From the NCBI RefSeq assembly GCF_905175385.1, contig NZ_HG992749.1, positions 1,860,001-1,924,000 on the forward strand: 64,000 bases of DNA, in the 5' to 3' direction. A program made the position numbers and the translations under genes. Below are positions 21,255-30,350 of the stretch, in pieces (the first letter of the stretch is position 1; every line of letters starts with the position of its first letter). The stretch comes from Vibrio sp. B1FLJ16 (lineage in GTDB: Bacteria; Pseudomonadota; Gammaproteobacteria; Enterobacterales; Vibrionaceae). Under the pieces are notes generated by a model. The model saw nothing but the letters and a program-made list of their open reading frames with translations, was not told the DNA's origin and did no database searches.

Positions 21255-21665
21255 ATGCCGACGCATACTCGTATTCGCATGTTCAACACAAAAGAAACTT
21301 ACCCGAATCAATCTCTTGATAATGATTTATGCCAAGCAGTTATTGCTGGCAACACGATTTACCTTCGTGGTCAGGTAGGTACCGATTTCGAAGGAAAACT
21401 TGTCGGTCTGGGTGATCCGGAAGCGCAAGCAAGACAAGCGATGCAAAATGTGGAGCAGCTACTAAAAGAATGTGGGTCTGACCTGACTCACATCGTGAAA
21501 ACCACTACCTATATTACCGATCCTCGCTTCCGTGAACCGGTCTATCGCGAAGTCGGTAAGTGGCTGAAAGGCGTTTACCCTATCTCCACCGGACTTGTGG
21601 TTGCGGGTCTAGCGCAGCCAGAGTGGCTGATGGAAATTGATGTTATTGCCGTGATACCAGAATAA
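21255..21665 (+). CDS. RidA family protein (YjgF/YER057c/UK114)
   Basis: The 136-residue product matches the RidA fold in length and in motifs: LRGQVGTDFEG near the N-terminus, DPEAQARQAMQNVEQLLKECG, and the C-terminal WLMEIDVIAVIPE. RidA proteins hydrolyse reactive enamine/imine intermediates, but many diverged members do other hydrolyses; the canonical substrate-carboxylate arginine region is not obvious here. It sits between the flavoprotein and DUF1028 genes, so it likely processes the oxidation product of the same pathway. Confidence 0.87.
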   Translation: MPTHTRIRMFNTKETYPNQSLDNDLCQAVIAGNTIYLRGQVGTDFEGKLVGLGDPEAQARQAMQNVEQLLKECGSDLTHIVKTTTYITDPRFREPVYREVGKWLKGVYPISTGLVVAGLAQPEWLMEIDVIAVIPE

Positions 21666-21681
21666 CCACACAGGAGACTTT

Positions 21682-22356
21682 ATGACCATTTCGATAGCAG
21701 GTTACTGCGCAAAAACCGGAATGTTTGGCTGTGCTATTTCGTCATCAAGCATTAGCGTGGCAAGCCGCTGTGCTTTTGTTAAAGCGAAAACGGGCGTAAC
21801 GCTAACGCAAAACGTCACTAATCCGGCTTTAGGGCCACTCGGTCTTTTACTACTGAGTGAAGGTGCTACAGCGTCACAAGCTCTTGAGGAACTTAAACAC
21901 GCTGATGAGCATATCGATCACCGACAGCTTGGCGTATTGGACGCTTCGGGAAATGGCGCGACATTCAGTGGGCAAAATGCGCTTGGTATTTTCAGCACCA
22001 GCCAGGGCAATAACTGCATTGCTATGGGCAATTTGCTAGCAAATGATCAGGTACCTCAGGCCATGATTAATACATTTGAATCAGCAGCGGATATGGATCT
22101 ACCATCCAGGCTTATTCATGCGTTAAATGCTGGTGTTGTCCAAGGGGGCGAGTTAGGCGATCTCAAGTCAGCGGGACTGATGGTTTGCATTGATCACTCC
22201 TGGCCAGAAGTCGATTTGAGAGTTGATTGGAACGAATCTCCCATTGATGCACTTAAAGAAGCGTGGAAAGTGTATAAACCTCAGATGAAGGACTACATTT
22301 TAAGAGCTGACTATCCAAACAGCGCACCAAGTTACGGTGTACCTGGGAACGAGTAG
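21682..22356 (+). CDS. DUF1028 domain protein (Ntn-hydrolase-like)
   Basis: The 224-residue product matches DUF1028: N-terminal TISIAGYCAKTGMFGCAISSSS, RCAFVKAKTGVTLTQNVTNP, and QLGVLDASGNGATFSG. The family has an Ntn-hydrolase-like fold and commonly occurs beside RidA proteins and amidohydrolases in degradation clusters, but no reaction is firmly established. The C-terminus (about 170-224) keeps the DLRVDW motif. It is the last gene of the flavoprotein-RidA operon. Confidence 0.87.
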   Translation: MTISIAGYCAKTGMFGCAISSSSISVASRCAFVKAKTGVTLTQNVTNPALGPLGLLLLSEGATASQALEELKHADEHIDHRQLGVLDASGNGATFSGQNALGIFSTSQGNNCIAMGNLLANDQVPQAMINTFESAADMDLPSRLIHALNAGVVQGGELGDLKSAGLMVCIDHSWPEVDLRVDWNESPIDALKEAWKVYKPQMKDYILRADYPNSAPSYGVPGNE

Positions 22357-22383
22357 TTGGGTTTTATTTCTTCCTGTGTTAAG

Positions 22384-22412
22384 CCAGAGTTTTGATGCTC
22401 TGGTTTCTTTTT
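22384..22412 (+). terminator. Terminator of the flavoprotein-RidA-DUF1028 operon
   Basis: The hairpin CCAGAG-loop-CTCTGG is followed by TTTCTTTTT. Between this and the next terminator (about 22413-22640) no gene is seen. Confidence 0.75.
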
Positions 22413-22640
22413 ATCTACTCCTCCCTCAACTTGCTCAGAAGCGACTCTCCCTTCGGGGGTATGTGATTGTTACGATTTCAGCGCCATGTTACCGGGAGAG
22501 CGCCGGCTACTCCGCTTTCTGGCGAGCTTACATAAGACTGAACGTGAAATAGAGATACCAGCTATTAGCGCTTACCCCTTTTAAGCTCTAACTCATATGG
22601 CGTACTTAACTACAAATTTAAAAAGAACTTCCCCCCAAAA

Positions 22641-22674
22641 TAAAAAAGCGTACATCCCAAAAAGATGTGCGCTT
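22641..22674 (-). terminator. Terminator of the aminotransferase gene
   Basis: On the minus strand the stem AAGCGCACATC / GATGTACGCTT is followed by TTTTTA. It lies 19 bases beyond the aminotransferase stop codon. Confidence 0.8.
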
Positions 22675-22692
22675 CTTACTCTGAATATGTAT

Positions 22693-24099
22693 TTAAACAG
22701 CAACTAACTTTGTCAACTGGTCAAGAACCTGGTTAAGCTCTTTCACTAGCCAATCAATCTCTTCGCGGTTCATGATAAGCGGTGGAGACATCTGGATTAA
22801 TGGCGTGCCACGCTGATCAATCGCAACACGGAACAGCAAACCTTTCTCGTACAACGCAGGTTCCAGATAGTCCGCTACAAAGTCAGCAACAGCCAGTTGA
22901 CCTTCCCAACTGCAGTTCTCCCGGTTAGTTACCAGCTCTACCGAATAGTGGTAACCATCACCACGAACGTCACCAACCAGTTCAATGTTGCGTAAGCTTT
23001 GCAGTGACTCTTTAAAGTAATTGCAATTCTCTCTTACGTTACCGATGATGTTTTCTCGCTCGAGTATTGCGATGTTAGCTAGCGCCGCAGCACAAGCCAC
23101 AGGGTGACCACCATAGGTCAGTCCGTGCAGGAACATCTGGGCACCATTGTCGAGGATTGGAGTCATCACTTTATTCGAAGTAATCACACCGCCTAGAGGG
23201 ACATGACCTGAAGCGACACCTTTAGCAAAAGTGATGACATCCGGCTCCAGTCCGTAGCGGCTAGAGCCAAACCATTCGCCTAAACGCCCAAAACCACAAA
23301 TCACTTCGTCAGCAATCAGCAGCACACCGTACTTATCACAGAGTTCACGCAGACCTTGCGTATATCCGGCTGGTGGTGTGAAGCTTCCGCCTGCGTTCTG
23401 CAGCGGTTCGATAAAGATGCCTGCAACCGTGCTCGGTCCTTCCTGAATTATCAGCGACTCGATTTCTTCCAGCAGGAAAGCGGTAAACTGAGCTTCAGTC
23501 TCGCCTTCAGGTCGGCGGTAACGGTTGGTATTTGAAACGTGACGAACGCCCGCCATCAGAGGTTCAAAATCTTTACGCAGATCGGTCATACCATTCAGAG
23601 ATAGCGCGCCATAACTGGTGCCGTGATAAGCGACACGTCGGGCAATAAACTTACGTCTTGAAGGCTCACCGTTAGCCTGGTGGTACTGACGTACCAGCTT
23701 GATTGCCGCTTCATTTGATTCTGAACCACTGGAGGTAAAGAACACACGCTTCAGATCACCCGGAGCGAGCGACGCTATTTTTGCCGCCAAGCGAATAGAA
23801 GGCTCATGAGCAACACTCCAGTTGGTAAAGTAAGGCAACTCACTCATTTGGCGTTTAACCGCTTCACCAATTTCTTCGCCATGGCTGTAACCAACCTGCA
23901 CACAGAACAGTCCGCCCAGGGCATCAAAAAACTTCTTACCGTTAGTATCCCAAATCCAGCAACCTTCACCTTTGTCCATAACGGTCAGTGCTTTTTCGTG
24001 GTAATACTTGCGAGGTGTGAAGTGCATCAGCAGGTGTTCTTTTGCCAAGTGTTGCAGCTCTTCATTGTTTTTTTGCATCGACTGCGTATCAATATCCAT
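22693..24099 (-). CDS. Class III PLP-dependent aminotransferase (omega-amino acid or diamine type)
   Basis: The 468-residue product belongs to the class III aminotransferase family. It shows the cofactor phosphate site (TSSGSESNEAAIKL, about residues 122-135), the Asp that contacts the pyridine nitrogen (LIADEVICGFGRLG) and the PLP lysine (Lys293 in FAKGVASGHVPLGG). The N-terminus (HLLMHFTPRKYY) and overall pattern resemble putrescine-, beta-alanine- and taurine-pyruvate aminotransferases. It would convert a terminal amine to an aldehyde, feeding the aldehyde dehydrogenase. It is divergent from the AraC regulator gene. Confidence 0.9.
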   Translation of the reverse strand: MDIDTQSMQKNNEELQHLAKEHLLMHFTPRKYYHEKALTVMDKGEGCWIWDTNGKKFFDALGGLFCVQVGYSHGEEIGEAVKRQMSELPYFTNWSVAHEPSIRLAAKIASLAPGDLKRVFFTSSGSESNEAAIKLVRQYHQANGEPSRRKFIARRVAYHGTSYGALSLNGMTDLRKDFEPLMAGVRHVSNTNRYRRPEGETEAQFTAFLLEEIESLIIQEGPSTVAGIFIEPLQNAGGSFTPPAGYTQGLRELCDKYGVLLIADEVICGFGRLGEWFGSSRYGLEPDVITFAKGVASGHVPLGGVITSNKVMTPILDNGAQMFLHGLTYGGHPVACAAALANIAILERENIIGNVRENCNYFKESLQSLRNIELVGDVRGDGYHYSVELVTNRENCSWEGQLAVADFVADYLEPALYEKGLLFRVAIDQRGTPLIQMSPPLIMNREEIDWLVKELNQVLDQLTKLVAV

Positions 24100-24363
24100 A
24101 TCAATTTCTCCTAGATGTCCTGTTTTTTGTCAGGGGGTAATTTCAGCCACTGACTTTAATTAACAACTCACACCACCACATTACTTGCGTTACCCGACAT
24201 ATCGTCATACAAAATCAGGACAAAAATGGGATAATTTCGGACAATGTGTAATATTGATACTATTCACAGGGAGGATACGGAATTCGCTCCCGATATTTAA
24301 CGTGATGAAGGATTCACCACTATCAGCAACTACAAGGAACATCCGTACACGTCGCCATTAAAG

Positions 24364-25422
24364 ATGAGCAATGTTCAAACGGAGAATAATGTTTTAATTA
24401 ACAAAGTAGATCCCAGGCATATTCCCGCTACGTCTCATGTGATTGCTATCGCGATCGAACTTGCCAGACAAAACGGAATAAGTACTCACGATGTACTCGC
24501 CCGTTCTGGGTTAACCAGCGAGTCACTCTACTTACCTGAAACAGAGTTCAACCGCTTTCACGAACTAGCGACCTTTGAAAGCCTGCTAAACATCACACAA
24601 AGTGACATTCTGGGCCTGCAAATTGGGAGATCGATTAAAGTCTCCTGCCTCGGTTTGCCCGGTTACGCAATGTTAGTCAGCGAAAACGTCGCACAGGCGG
24701 TATCCTGCCTGATAGCCTTTCCGCTAATGCTTGGCTGGTACTTCAATATTGAAGTAGAGTCTGATGATGACAGCGTAACGCTTAAAATCAGTGACTACTG
24801 TTATTCGGACGAATTGCGACAGTTCAGTATTGAGATGGCGCTTTCTTCCGTACTGACATTGATTGAGGATCTGCTTGGTCATGCAGTGAAACCAGCTCTT
24901 ACACTCGCATGTCCTTCTACTACGCACCTTAAAGCCGTCGCGGCATTTCTTGACTGTAACGTCGAGCATGGTAATTACGATGGCATTACTTTTAAACTGA
25001 GTACGTTCTTAACCCGCTGCACGCTTGCGAACAAAGTGAGCTTTGAAGACCTTTATCGACAATGCGAGCTCAGAGAAAACGAATGGCATATCAGAACGTC
25101 TCAGGATCTGGTATCCAAAATTAAATACATCGTTTCGCAGAATCCCGCGTCGAACTCAATGCCGGTCGTTGCGAAAGAACTCTGGATGACCGAACGAACA
25201 CTGAGAAGACGCTTAAAAGAACAAGGGATAAGCTTCCAGAAACTGGTGAATCAAGTACGTTACCAACAAGCAACAGAATTACTGGAAACGACAGGCACGG
25301 CTATCTCAAATATCGCTGATCAACTAGGCTACAGTGATACCGCCAGTTTCCGTCATGCGTTTAAGCGTTGGTCGGGATTAGTCCCGACCGAATTTAGAAA
25401 ACTTAAGCAGAATAATTTATGA
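24364..25422 (+). CDS. AraC-family transcriptional regulator (OruR/Arabinose_bd type)
   Basis: The 352-residue product has an N-terminal sensor region of the Arabinose_bd type (about 30-215) and a C-terminal AraC DNA-binding domain with two helix-turn-helices (about 265-350; KELWMTERTLRRRLKEQGISFQKLV, then ISNIADQLGYSDTASFRHAFKRWSG). Regulators of this kind activate amino acid or amine catabolic operons. Its divergent position next to the aminotransferase gene makes it the likely activator of the cluster. Its 3' end overlaps the convergent LysR gene by 6 bases. Confidence 0.9.
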   Translation: MSNVQTENNVLINKVDPRHIPATSHVIAIAIELARQNGISTHDVLARSGLTSESLYLPETEFNRFHELATFESLLNITQSDILGLQIGRSIKVSCLGLPGYAMLVSENVAQAVSCLIAFPLMLGWYFNIEVESDDDSVTLKISDYCYSDELRQFSIEMALSSVLTLIEDLLGHAVKPALTLACPSTTHLKAVAAFLDCNVEHGNYDGITFKLSTFLTRCTLANKVSFEDLYRQCELRENEWHIRTSQDLVSKIKYIVSQNPASNSMPVVAKELWMTERTLRRRLKEQGISFQKLVNQVRYQQATELLETTGTAISNIADQLGYSDTASFRHAFKRWSGLVPTEFRKLKQNNL

Positions 25423-26361
25423 GGCAAGTGAGGTTATAACAGAATAAGGGGATTGCTTTTGTGCAGAGGAGTTAAACTCTTTCAGTACTTCCACGAACGC
25501 ATTCCCTACCGGAGATAAGCGAGACTGTTTCAGCTTTGCAATTCCCATGGTCAGGGGCAGCAAGTTACCTTTGAGCGGAATAGATACGAGCTTTCCGTTC
25601 GCGCCATCTTCGCTCGGCATCGGTGTATTAAGCAGAGAATATCCTAACCCGTTCTCTACCAGCCCCTGAGCCATACCCAGTGAATGCGCATTGAAAGCCA
25701 CTTTTGGCTCGATTCCATGACTATAAAACAGAGAATTGAAATACTCTTTACTCAGTGGCCAGTCGAGCATCACCATCGGGTACTCATCCAGTTCCTCTAT
25801 CGATAAACATGATCGTTTTGCCAAAGCGTGATCTTTACTGACCACGGCATAAGGTGGCATCACCATCAACGGAATGAACTCAATACTCTCAGGAAGCTGC
25901 ATGTCATAAGTGATAGCAAGCTCGTATTTGCAATTACTTAACCCCTGGATAATATCTTGCTGGTGGAGTTCATCACACTGAATGTCGACCGCTGGGTATT
26001 TTTCAACGAACTGCTTGAGCATTGCCGGCATCATCATTGAGGTAAACGTAGGAAAGCCAACCACATTTAGAATACCTGAAATCTCTGTCCCCAGTGTTTC
26101 CGCAAAACGGGATAAATCATCAGCATCATTCAGTAACAACTTCGCTTTATGAAAGAACCGATATCCTTGGGGTGTAAGCGATAAGCCTTGCGCATGATGA
26201 CGAACAAACAGCTGAAGCCCGGTAACGTGTTCCAGATGTTGAATAGCAGAAGAGATCGAAGGCTGAGAAACAAACATTAACGACGCCGCTTTGGTTACAC
26301 TCTGATGCTCCCCTGCGACGACAAAATACCTCAGTTGCTTTAAGGTAAATTTAGTTGTCAT
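25417..26361 (-). CDS. LysR-family transcriptional regulator
   Basis: The 314-residue product has the LysR N-terminal helix-turn-helix (about 5-62: LKQLRYFVVAGEHQSVTKAASLMFVSQPSISSAIQHLE) and the type 2 periplasmic-binding-like effector domain. It is convergent with, and overlaps by 6 bases, the AraC gene, so the two transcripts are antisense at their ends. The target is not evident; the catabolic cluster on its right-hand side of the map is the natural candidate. Confidence 0.88.
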   Translation of the reverse strand: MTTKFTLKQLRYFVVAGEHQSVTKAASLMFVSQPSISSAIQHLEHVTGLQLFVRHHAQGLSLTPQGYRFFHKAKLLLNDADDLSRFAETLGTEISGILNVVGFPTFTSMMMPAMLKQFVEKYPAVDIQCDELHQQDIIQGLSNCKYELAITYDMQLPESIEFIPLMVMPPYAVVSKDHALAKRSCLSIEELDEYPMVMLDWPLSKEYFNSLFYSHGIEPKVAFNAHSLGMAQGLVENGLGYSLLNTPMPSEDGANGKLVSIPLKGNLLPLTMGIAKLKQSRLSPVGNAFVEVLKEFNSSAQKQSPYSVITSLAS

Positions 26362-26720
26362 TTATAGTTTTCCTTAATGAGCTTTATACACTTTACTTCT
26401 GTCCATCAAAAATTAATTTAACGAAGCATTAACATACAAGCAAAATCTCTGCCACTCAACAGGCTAACGGGAATCTATACCATCGCGATCTTAATTAGAG
26501 AACTTCATTCACAAATGCATCAATTCAGGGCGCTATTTTGGTGCATCACGATAGTTTTCAGTAGCTCACGCTTTAGTCCCTTATAGTGTATTAACCTAGA
26601 ACCAGTCATACTCGAAAGCCCAAACAAAGCTACCGGGGCTTAGTAAGCTTTAACATAATAAGTAATTGAAGAAGCTAAAGGTTAACCAGTTGTAAACTTT
26701 CACTCTCAAACAACTTAGTA
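26362..26720. other. Intergenic region, no gene seen
   Basis: This stretch between the LysR start and the 3' end of the diguanylate cyclase gene holds no supported gene. The LysR promoter should lie at its left end. Confidence 0.45.
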
Positions 26721-28322
26721 TTAGGTGTGTAGTTCTGATAGGACAGCGCCGTCTACAAGCACGCCTTTTTTTCCTTCTCGCTTAACCTGATACATCATCT
26801 TATCGGCGCGTATAAGCAACTTTTCAACATCGTATCCGGAATGTAAAGAAGTGCTGACTCCGATACTTGCACCTACTGAAACAAAAAGGTCGTTATTGAT
26901 TTCAATAGATTGGGTAAACACCATTTCCATATCATTCAGGATATTGGGTAATACCGAAAGATCATTTAATTGCGTAGCAACAACAAACTCGTCTCCCCCC
27001 CAGCGAACGATTATATCGTTTGGCCGCGAGATACTTCGTAAACGAGAACTGAGTTCCTTCAGAACGATGTCTCCGGCTTCATGACCGTGTTCATCATTAA
27101 CGATTTTAAAATCGTTAAGATCCAGCCAGATCATGACCAGGTGTGAACCATTCTCTTCGGCGATTGCTGACATCTCTTTAAAACGAATGTCTCCTCCCCG
27201 GCGGTTATATATTCCGGTTAAAGCATCGTGAGTGGCATTATAAATAAAGGCTTTTTCTTTGTTTGCTCTATCAGAAATGTCATAAACCACTAACTCAACA
27301 AAGCGTTCCAACTCTCTATTTTGCTTGTGCTTTACCGGAGAACAGATAACCCTGAGCCACACATCTTCTTTGTCACTTAAACGGAAATCCTGAAACGAAC
27401 TGGAGCACCCCTCTCTTACCTCTTCCAAAAGTGATTCAAACTCTTTTTGATCATCAAAAAATTCTGGTAAATCAAGCTGTTCCAAAGCTAGCTCATCATG
27501 CTTAAAGGTCGACTTAAACGATTGGTTTGCCAGATAGACTTGGTTATTGTTGTCGATAAGTGCAATGCCAGCATGTGAATGCTCAAATATAATCCTGAAC
27601 TGACGTTCCAGTTGGATAATTTGCAGATTTTTTTCCGCTTCACTGCGATAAAAACTCGCGATTCGGTTCATCAGATTATCAGTGTTTTGAGCAAGAAAGC
27701 CTATTTCATCACTTGAAGCAACTTGAATACTGTTCTCTGCCTGAACACCGTCAGCAGGTGCACTACGGATCTGCTCAAGCAGTTGGCTTAACGGACGAGA
27801 AACAAGCTGTCGGAAAATCACGTAAACGCAGAGCAGTATCGTTATCAACAAAAAAGACAGCCAGATAACTAATGATATCCCCTTATCACGAGCTTGCTGG
27901 TGAAGAAAAGTTCGATTAAGAAACACCTCCAGAGAGCCGAACTGAGCATCCCCAAATGGCGGCGTAAGGACTTCTGTAATGTCACTCTTGTCCCGCGATA
28001 TCTCACCGCTAACTACGAGAATCTCTTCATTAACATTAAAACGCACCCCTTTTATTTCAGGGTTACCAACCAGACTAGCGGTAATATCTGCTGCTAAATC
28101 GACATCCGATAAATATGCTGCCATTGACGCGTTATATTTGATCATCGATACCAGACGCTGAACCCGCTCCTGAGCAAGTTGCTGAACTTCGCCATAAGTG
28201 TACTGGTAACTTATAAAGCTGGTTATCGGAATAAAAATGATAGCAACAGCAAGAATCGATGCCATCAATTTGAACCCGATTCGACTATTGATCCACTGGT
28301 ATAACGAAAACAACTTTGACAT
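26721..28322 (-). CDS. Membrane-bound diguanylate cyclase with HAMP and PAS domains
   Basis: The 533-residue product would make cyclic di-GMP. It has a membrane helix (about 18-36), a periplasmic sensor, a second helix (about 150-170), HAMP (about 170-225), PAS (about 243-350) and a C-terminal GGDEF domain with the intact active site RWGGDEF (442-446) and an RxxD inhibitory site (RPND) five residues before it. It overlaps the PstS-like gene by 38 bases and is the last gene of a three-gene operon, so the periplasmic binding protein and outer-membrane protein upstream probably feed it a signal. Confidence 0.92.
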   Translation of the reverse strand: MSKLFSLYQWINSRIGFKLMASILAVAIIFIPITSFISYQYTYGEVQQLAQERVQRLVSMIKYNASMAAYLSDVDLAADITASLVGNPEIKGVRFNVNEEILVVSGEISRDKSDITEVLTPPFGDAQFGSLEVFLNRTFLHQQARDKGISLVIWLSFLLITILLCVYVIFRQLVSRPLSQLLEQIRSAPADGVQAENSIQVASSDEIGFLAQNTDNLMNRIASFYRSEAEKNLQIIQLERQFRIIFEHSHAGIALIDNNNQVYLANQSFKSTFKHDELALEQLDLPEFFDDQKEFESLLEEVREGCSSSFQDFRLSDKEDVWLRVICSPVKHKQNRELERFVELVVYDISDRANKEKAFIYNATHDALTGIYNRRGGDIRFKEMSAIAEENGSHLVMIWLDLNDFKIVNDEHGHEAGDIVLKELSSRLRSISRPNDIIVRWGGDEFVVATQLNDLSVLPNILNDMEMVFTQSIEINNDLFVSVGASIGVSTSLHSGYDVEKLLIRADKMMYQVKREGKKGVLVDGAVLSELHT

Positions 28323-28734
28323 TGTTATTCAAGTCTCCGGAAGTACTTTTGGGGACATAGCCAATCGCATTTGAATTGTCAGTCACGAGTTTTACGATAT
28401 CCTGCTCTCGAGGAACCTGCATTGGAGGCGTTGCCCGGCCACTAAACATGAGCCTCGCCCAGTACGCGTTCACCTCGCTCAAAGACATGTCCACCAGCGA
28501 GTGATAAAACGCTTTGCGAACAGCAGATGTACTGGGTGCATCGAGTTTCACCACAGCACTACCACTAGGGAAGTAAGGAGTTCGCCCCATAAAAAGGTCA
28601 ATCAGCTGCTGCTTTGAGATAGTATCGAGTGGATTGTCTCTGTTAACGATGACCACTAGATCCTGACTCCAGCCCCGGACAGGGAGAGCACACAGCAATA
28701 AAAAAAGTAGAGCAAGATAACGTTTCATCAGCAT
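28285..28734 (-). CDS. PstS-like periplasmic substrate-binding protein (short form)
   Basis: The 149-residue product has a signal peptide (MLMKRYLALLFLLLCALPVRGWS) and the start of a phosphate-binding-protein fold (LVVIVNRDNPLDTISKQQLIDLFMG, a pattern seen in short PstS-like proteins). At about half the length of true PstS it covers a single lobe. It overlaps the cyclase gene by 38 bases and abuts the outer-membrane protein gene, so all three are co-translated. Its job is likely to present a ligand to the cyclase's periplasmic sensor. Confidence 0.82.
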   Translation of the reverse strand: MLMKRYLALLFLLLCALPVRGWSQDLVVIVNRDNPLDTISKQQLIDLFMGRTPYFPSGSAVVKLDAPSTSAVRKAFYHSLVDMSLSEVNAYWARLMFSGRATPPMQVPREQDIVKLVTDNSNAIGYVPKSTSGDLNNNVKVVFVIPVDQ

Positions 28735-29939
28735 CAGAATATAAGACTCACACCCAAGGTAAACACATTTATCTGCTCATCACTCACAGACTCTTTACCA
28801 TCCCATAGCAAAGATTTACCCGCGGCGACCCAGGAGTGATCCCACTGACCTTTGATAGCGATATTCGGTACTACATCCCAACGCATGCCCAAAGACGCGG
28901 TACTCTGTTTTATATCAACCTCATCCAACGCAGATTGCATATAAGTACGATAAGGTTCAGGTAGTTTCGAGTTGGCCGATTCAGGCGATTTCGTCGACTG
29001 AATATGTGCAAACAGTCCATAAAAAGCGACCCTGTCATAGCGTTTAACTAGCCCCGTGTATGCTGAGAATGACGGCAATATTGACGCTAAATCCGCGTAC
29101 ATATAAGACGCCTCCGCTAACCACTTCCAGCTCGAATTACGATATTCGAACCCGGTCGTATAATATTGAATAGGCGAGCGATCAATCGCGTACTGGGCTA
29201 TGGTTTCCGGCATTCCTGACAAATCCACGTTTTGCTCAAGAAAGCTTCTTAAATCCAACCCTGTATTGTGGGCAGAATCTAGCTTGGTCCAGGCATATGC
29301 GGCTCTATAAGTGAAACCACCGTTTTCATACTGAAGCGCAGCTCCGGAAAAAGGAGCAAGTTCAAACTCCGACTCACCGGATTCATATTTGTAAGTACTT
29401 CCGGATCGTCCATAAAACACCTTAGCTGAAAAGTAACCATACTCAATAGAGCGACGATACAAAACCTCCGCTCCATCAAAGTGATAGAAAGGTATTGCAC
29501 CGTAGAATTCAACAGGAGGTCTTACCCAATCGTAGGCATAGCTGATATTTCCGACGTCGCCTATCAGGGTTAAATCACTGCCAATCCTGCCGACGCGTAT
29601 ATTCCAGGCATTATTGAAGTCGTAACTGACATTAGCCCATGTCACTAATTCATCTAAGCTGTTATTAACCCGGTCTTTACCGACGACTTGTACTGATGCT
29701 TTAAAGGCATCACTTAACTGTAAATCGGTTTGCAGCCCAATCAATGAGTCCTGGCTTAAGCTGAACTGCCTTGTTTTACCCTCTTGAGTGATATCTCGAC
29801 GGAAACCTAACGTATCTGAATCTGAATAGGCACCGCTTAAAGACCCAAACCCTCGAAACTCCACCATATCAGTACTGGAATAACTTACTGACGGAAGCAT
29901 TAATGCCCCGAGTAGCACTCCCCGTAACTGTAACCTCAT
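28734..29939 (-). CDS. Outer-membrane beta-barrel protein (porin-like)
   Basis: The 401-residue product has a signal peptide (MRLQLRGVLLGALMLPSVSYSS) and a body of alternating polar and aromatic strands with a C-terminal aromatic residue (FTLGVSLIF), typical of outer-membrane barrels. The ATG at 29939 is chosen because AAGGGAG lies five bases upstream; the frame extends eight codons further. Its stop overlaps the PstS-like gene by one base. No porin subfamily can be assigned; it may be a channel for the molecule sensed by this operon. Confidence 0.82.
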   Translation of the reverse strand: MRLQLRGVLLGALMLPSVSYSSTDMVEFRGFGSLSGAYSDSDTLGFRRDITQEGKTRQFSLSQDSLIGLQTDLQLSDAFKASVQVVGKDRVNNSLDELVTWANVSYDFNNAWNIRVGRIGSDLTLIGDVGNISYAYDWVRPPVEFYGAIPFYHFDGAEVLYRRSIEYGYFSAKVFYGRSGSTYKYESGESEFELAPFSGAALQYENGGFTYRAAYAWTKLDSAHNTGLDLRSFLEQNVDLSGMPETIAQYAIDRSPIQYYTTGFEYRNSSWKWLAEASYMYADLASILPSFSAYTGLVKRYDRVAFYGLFAHIQSTKSPESANSKLPEPYRTYMQSALDEVDIKQSTASLGMRWDVVPNIAIKGQWDHSWVAAGKSLLWDGKESVSDEQINVFTLGVSLIF

Positions 29940-30350
29940 GGTTGCTCCCTTACCCCATAACAACCGCTGTCAAACCACTAAAAACAGCTAAGCAAATTGT
30001 TTAATAAGCATTGATTATAAAAACCCCGTAAATAGTACATTAGTTTATCTGAATTTGAAGCTCTTCCTACTGATATAACGAGAGAAAATTTGTACAGACA
30101 CATTAACCACCGTCCGGTGGCCAGCCCTTGTTATTGAAAATTCAGCCCCAGGAAAGACGCTTATCGCATTCTTAAGCCCTCTTACTGCTTTTAAAAGTTC
30201 GATGTTAATAAGAAAAGGTTATCAGCAGTTACAACGGTAGTATCAACAATACACTGAAAGTGGAAGATAGTAGGAGTAATTTAGAATAGCAGTAGGCTTG
30301 CCACGTTGGTGACAATACATCAAAGATGTGAAGAGTTCGGTAATAAATCC
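29940..30350. other. Intergenic region, no gene seen
   Basis: The sequence upstream of the outer-membrane protein gene holds no credible gene on either strand. Promoter elements are not clear enough to mark. Confidence 0.45.
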
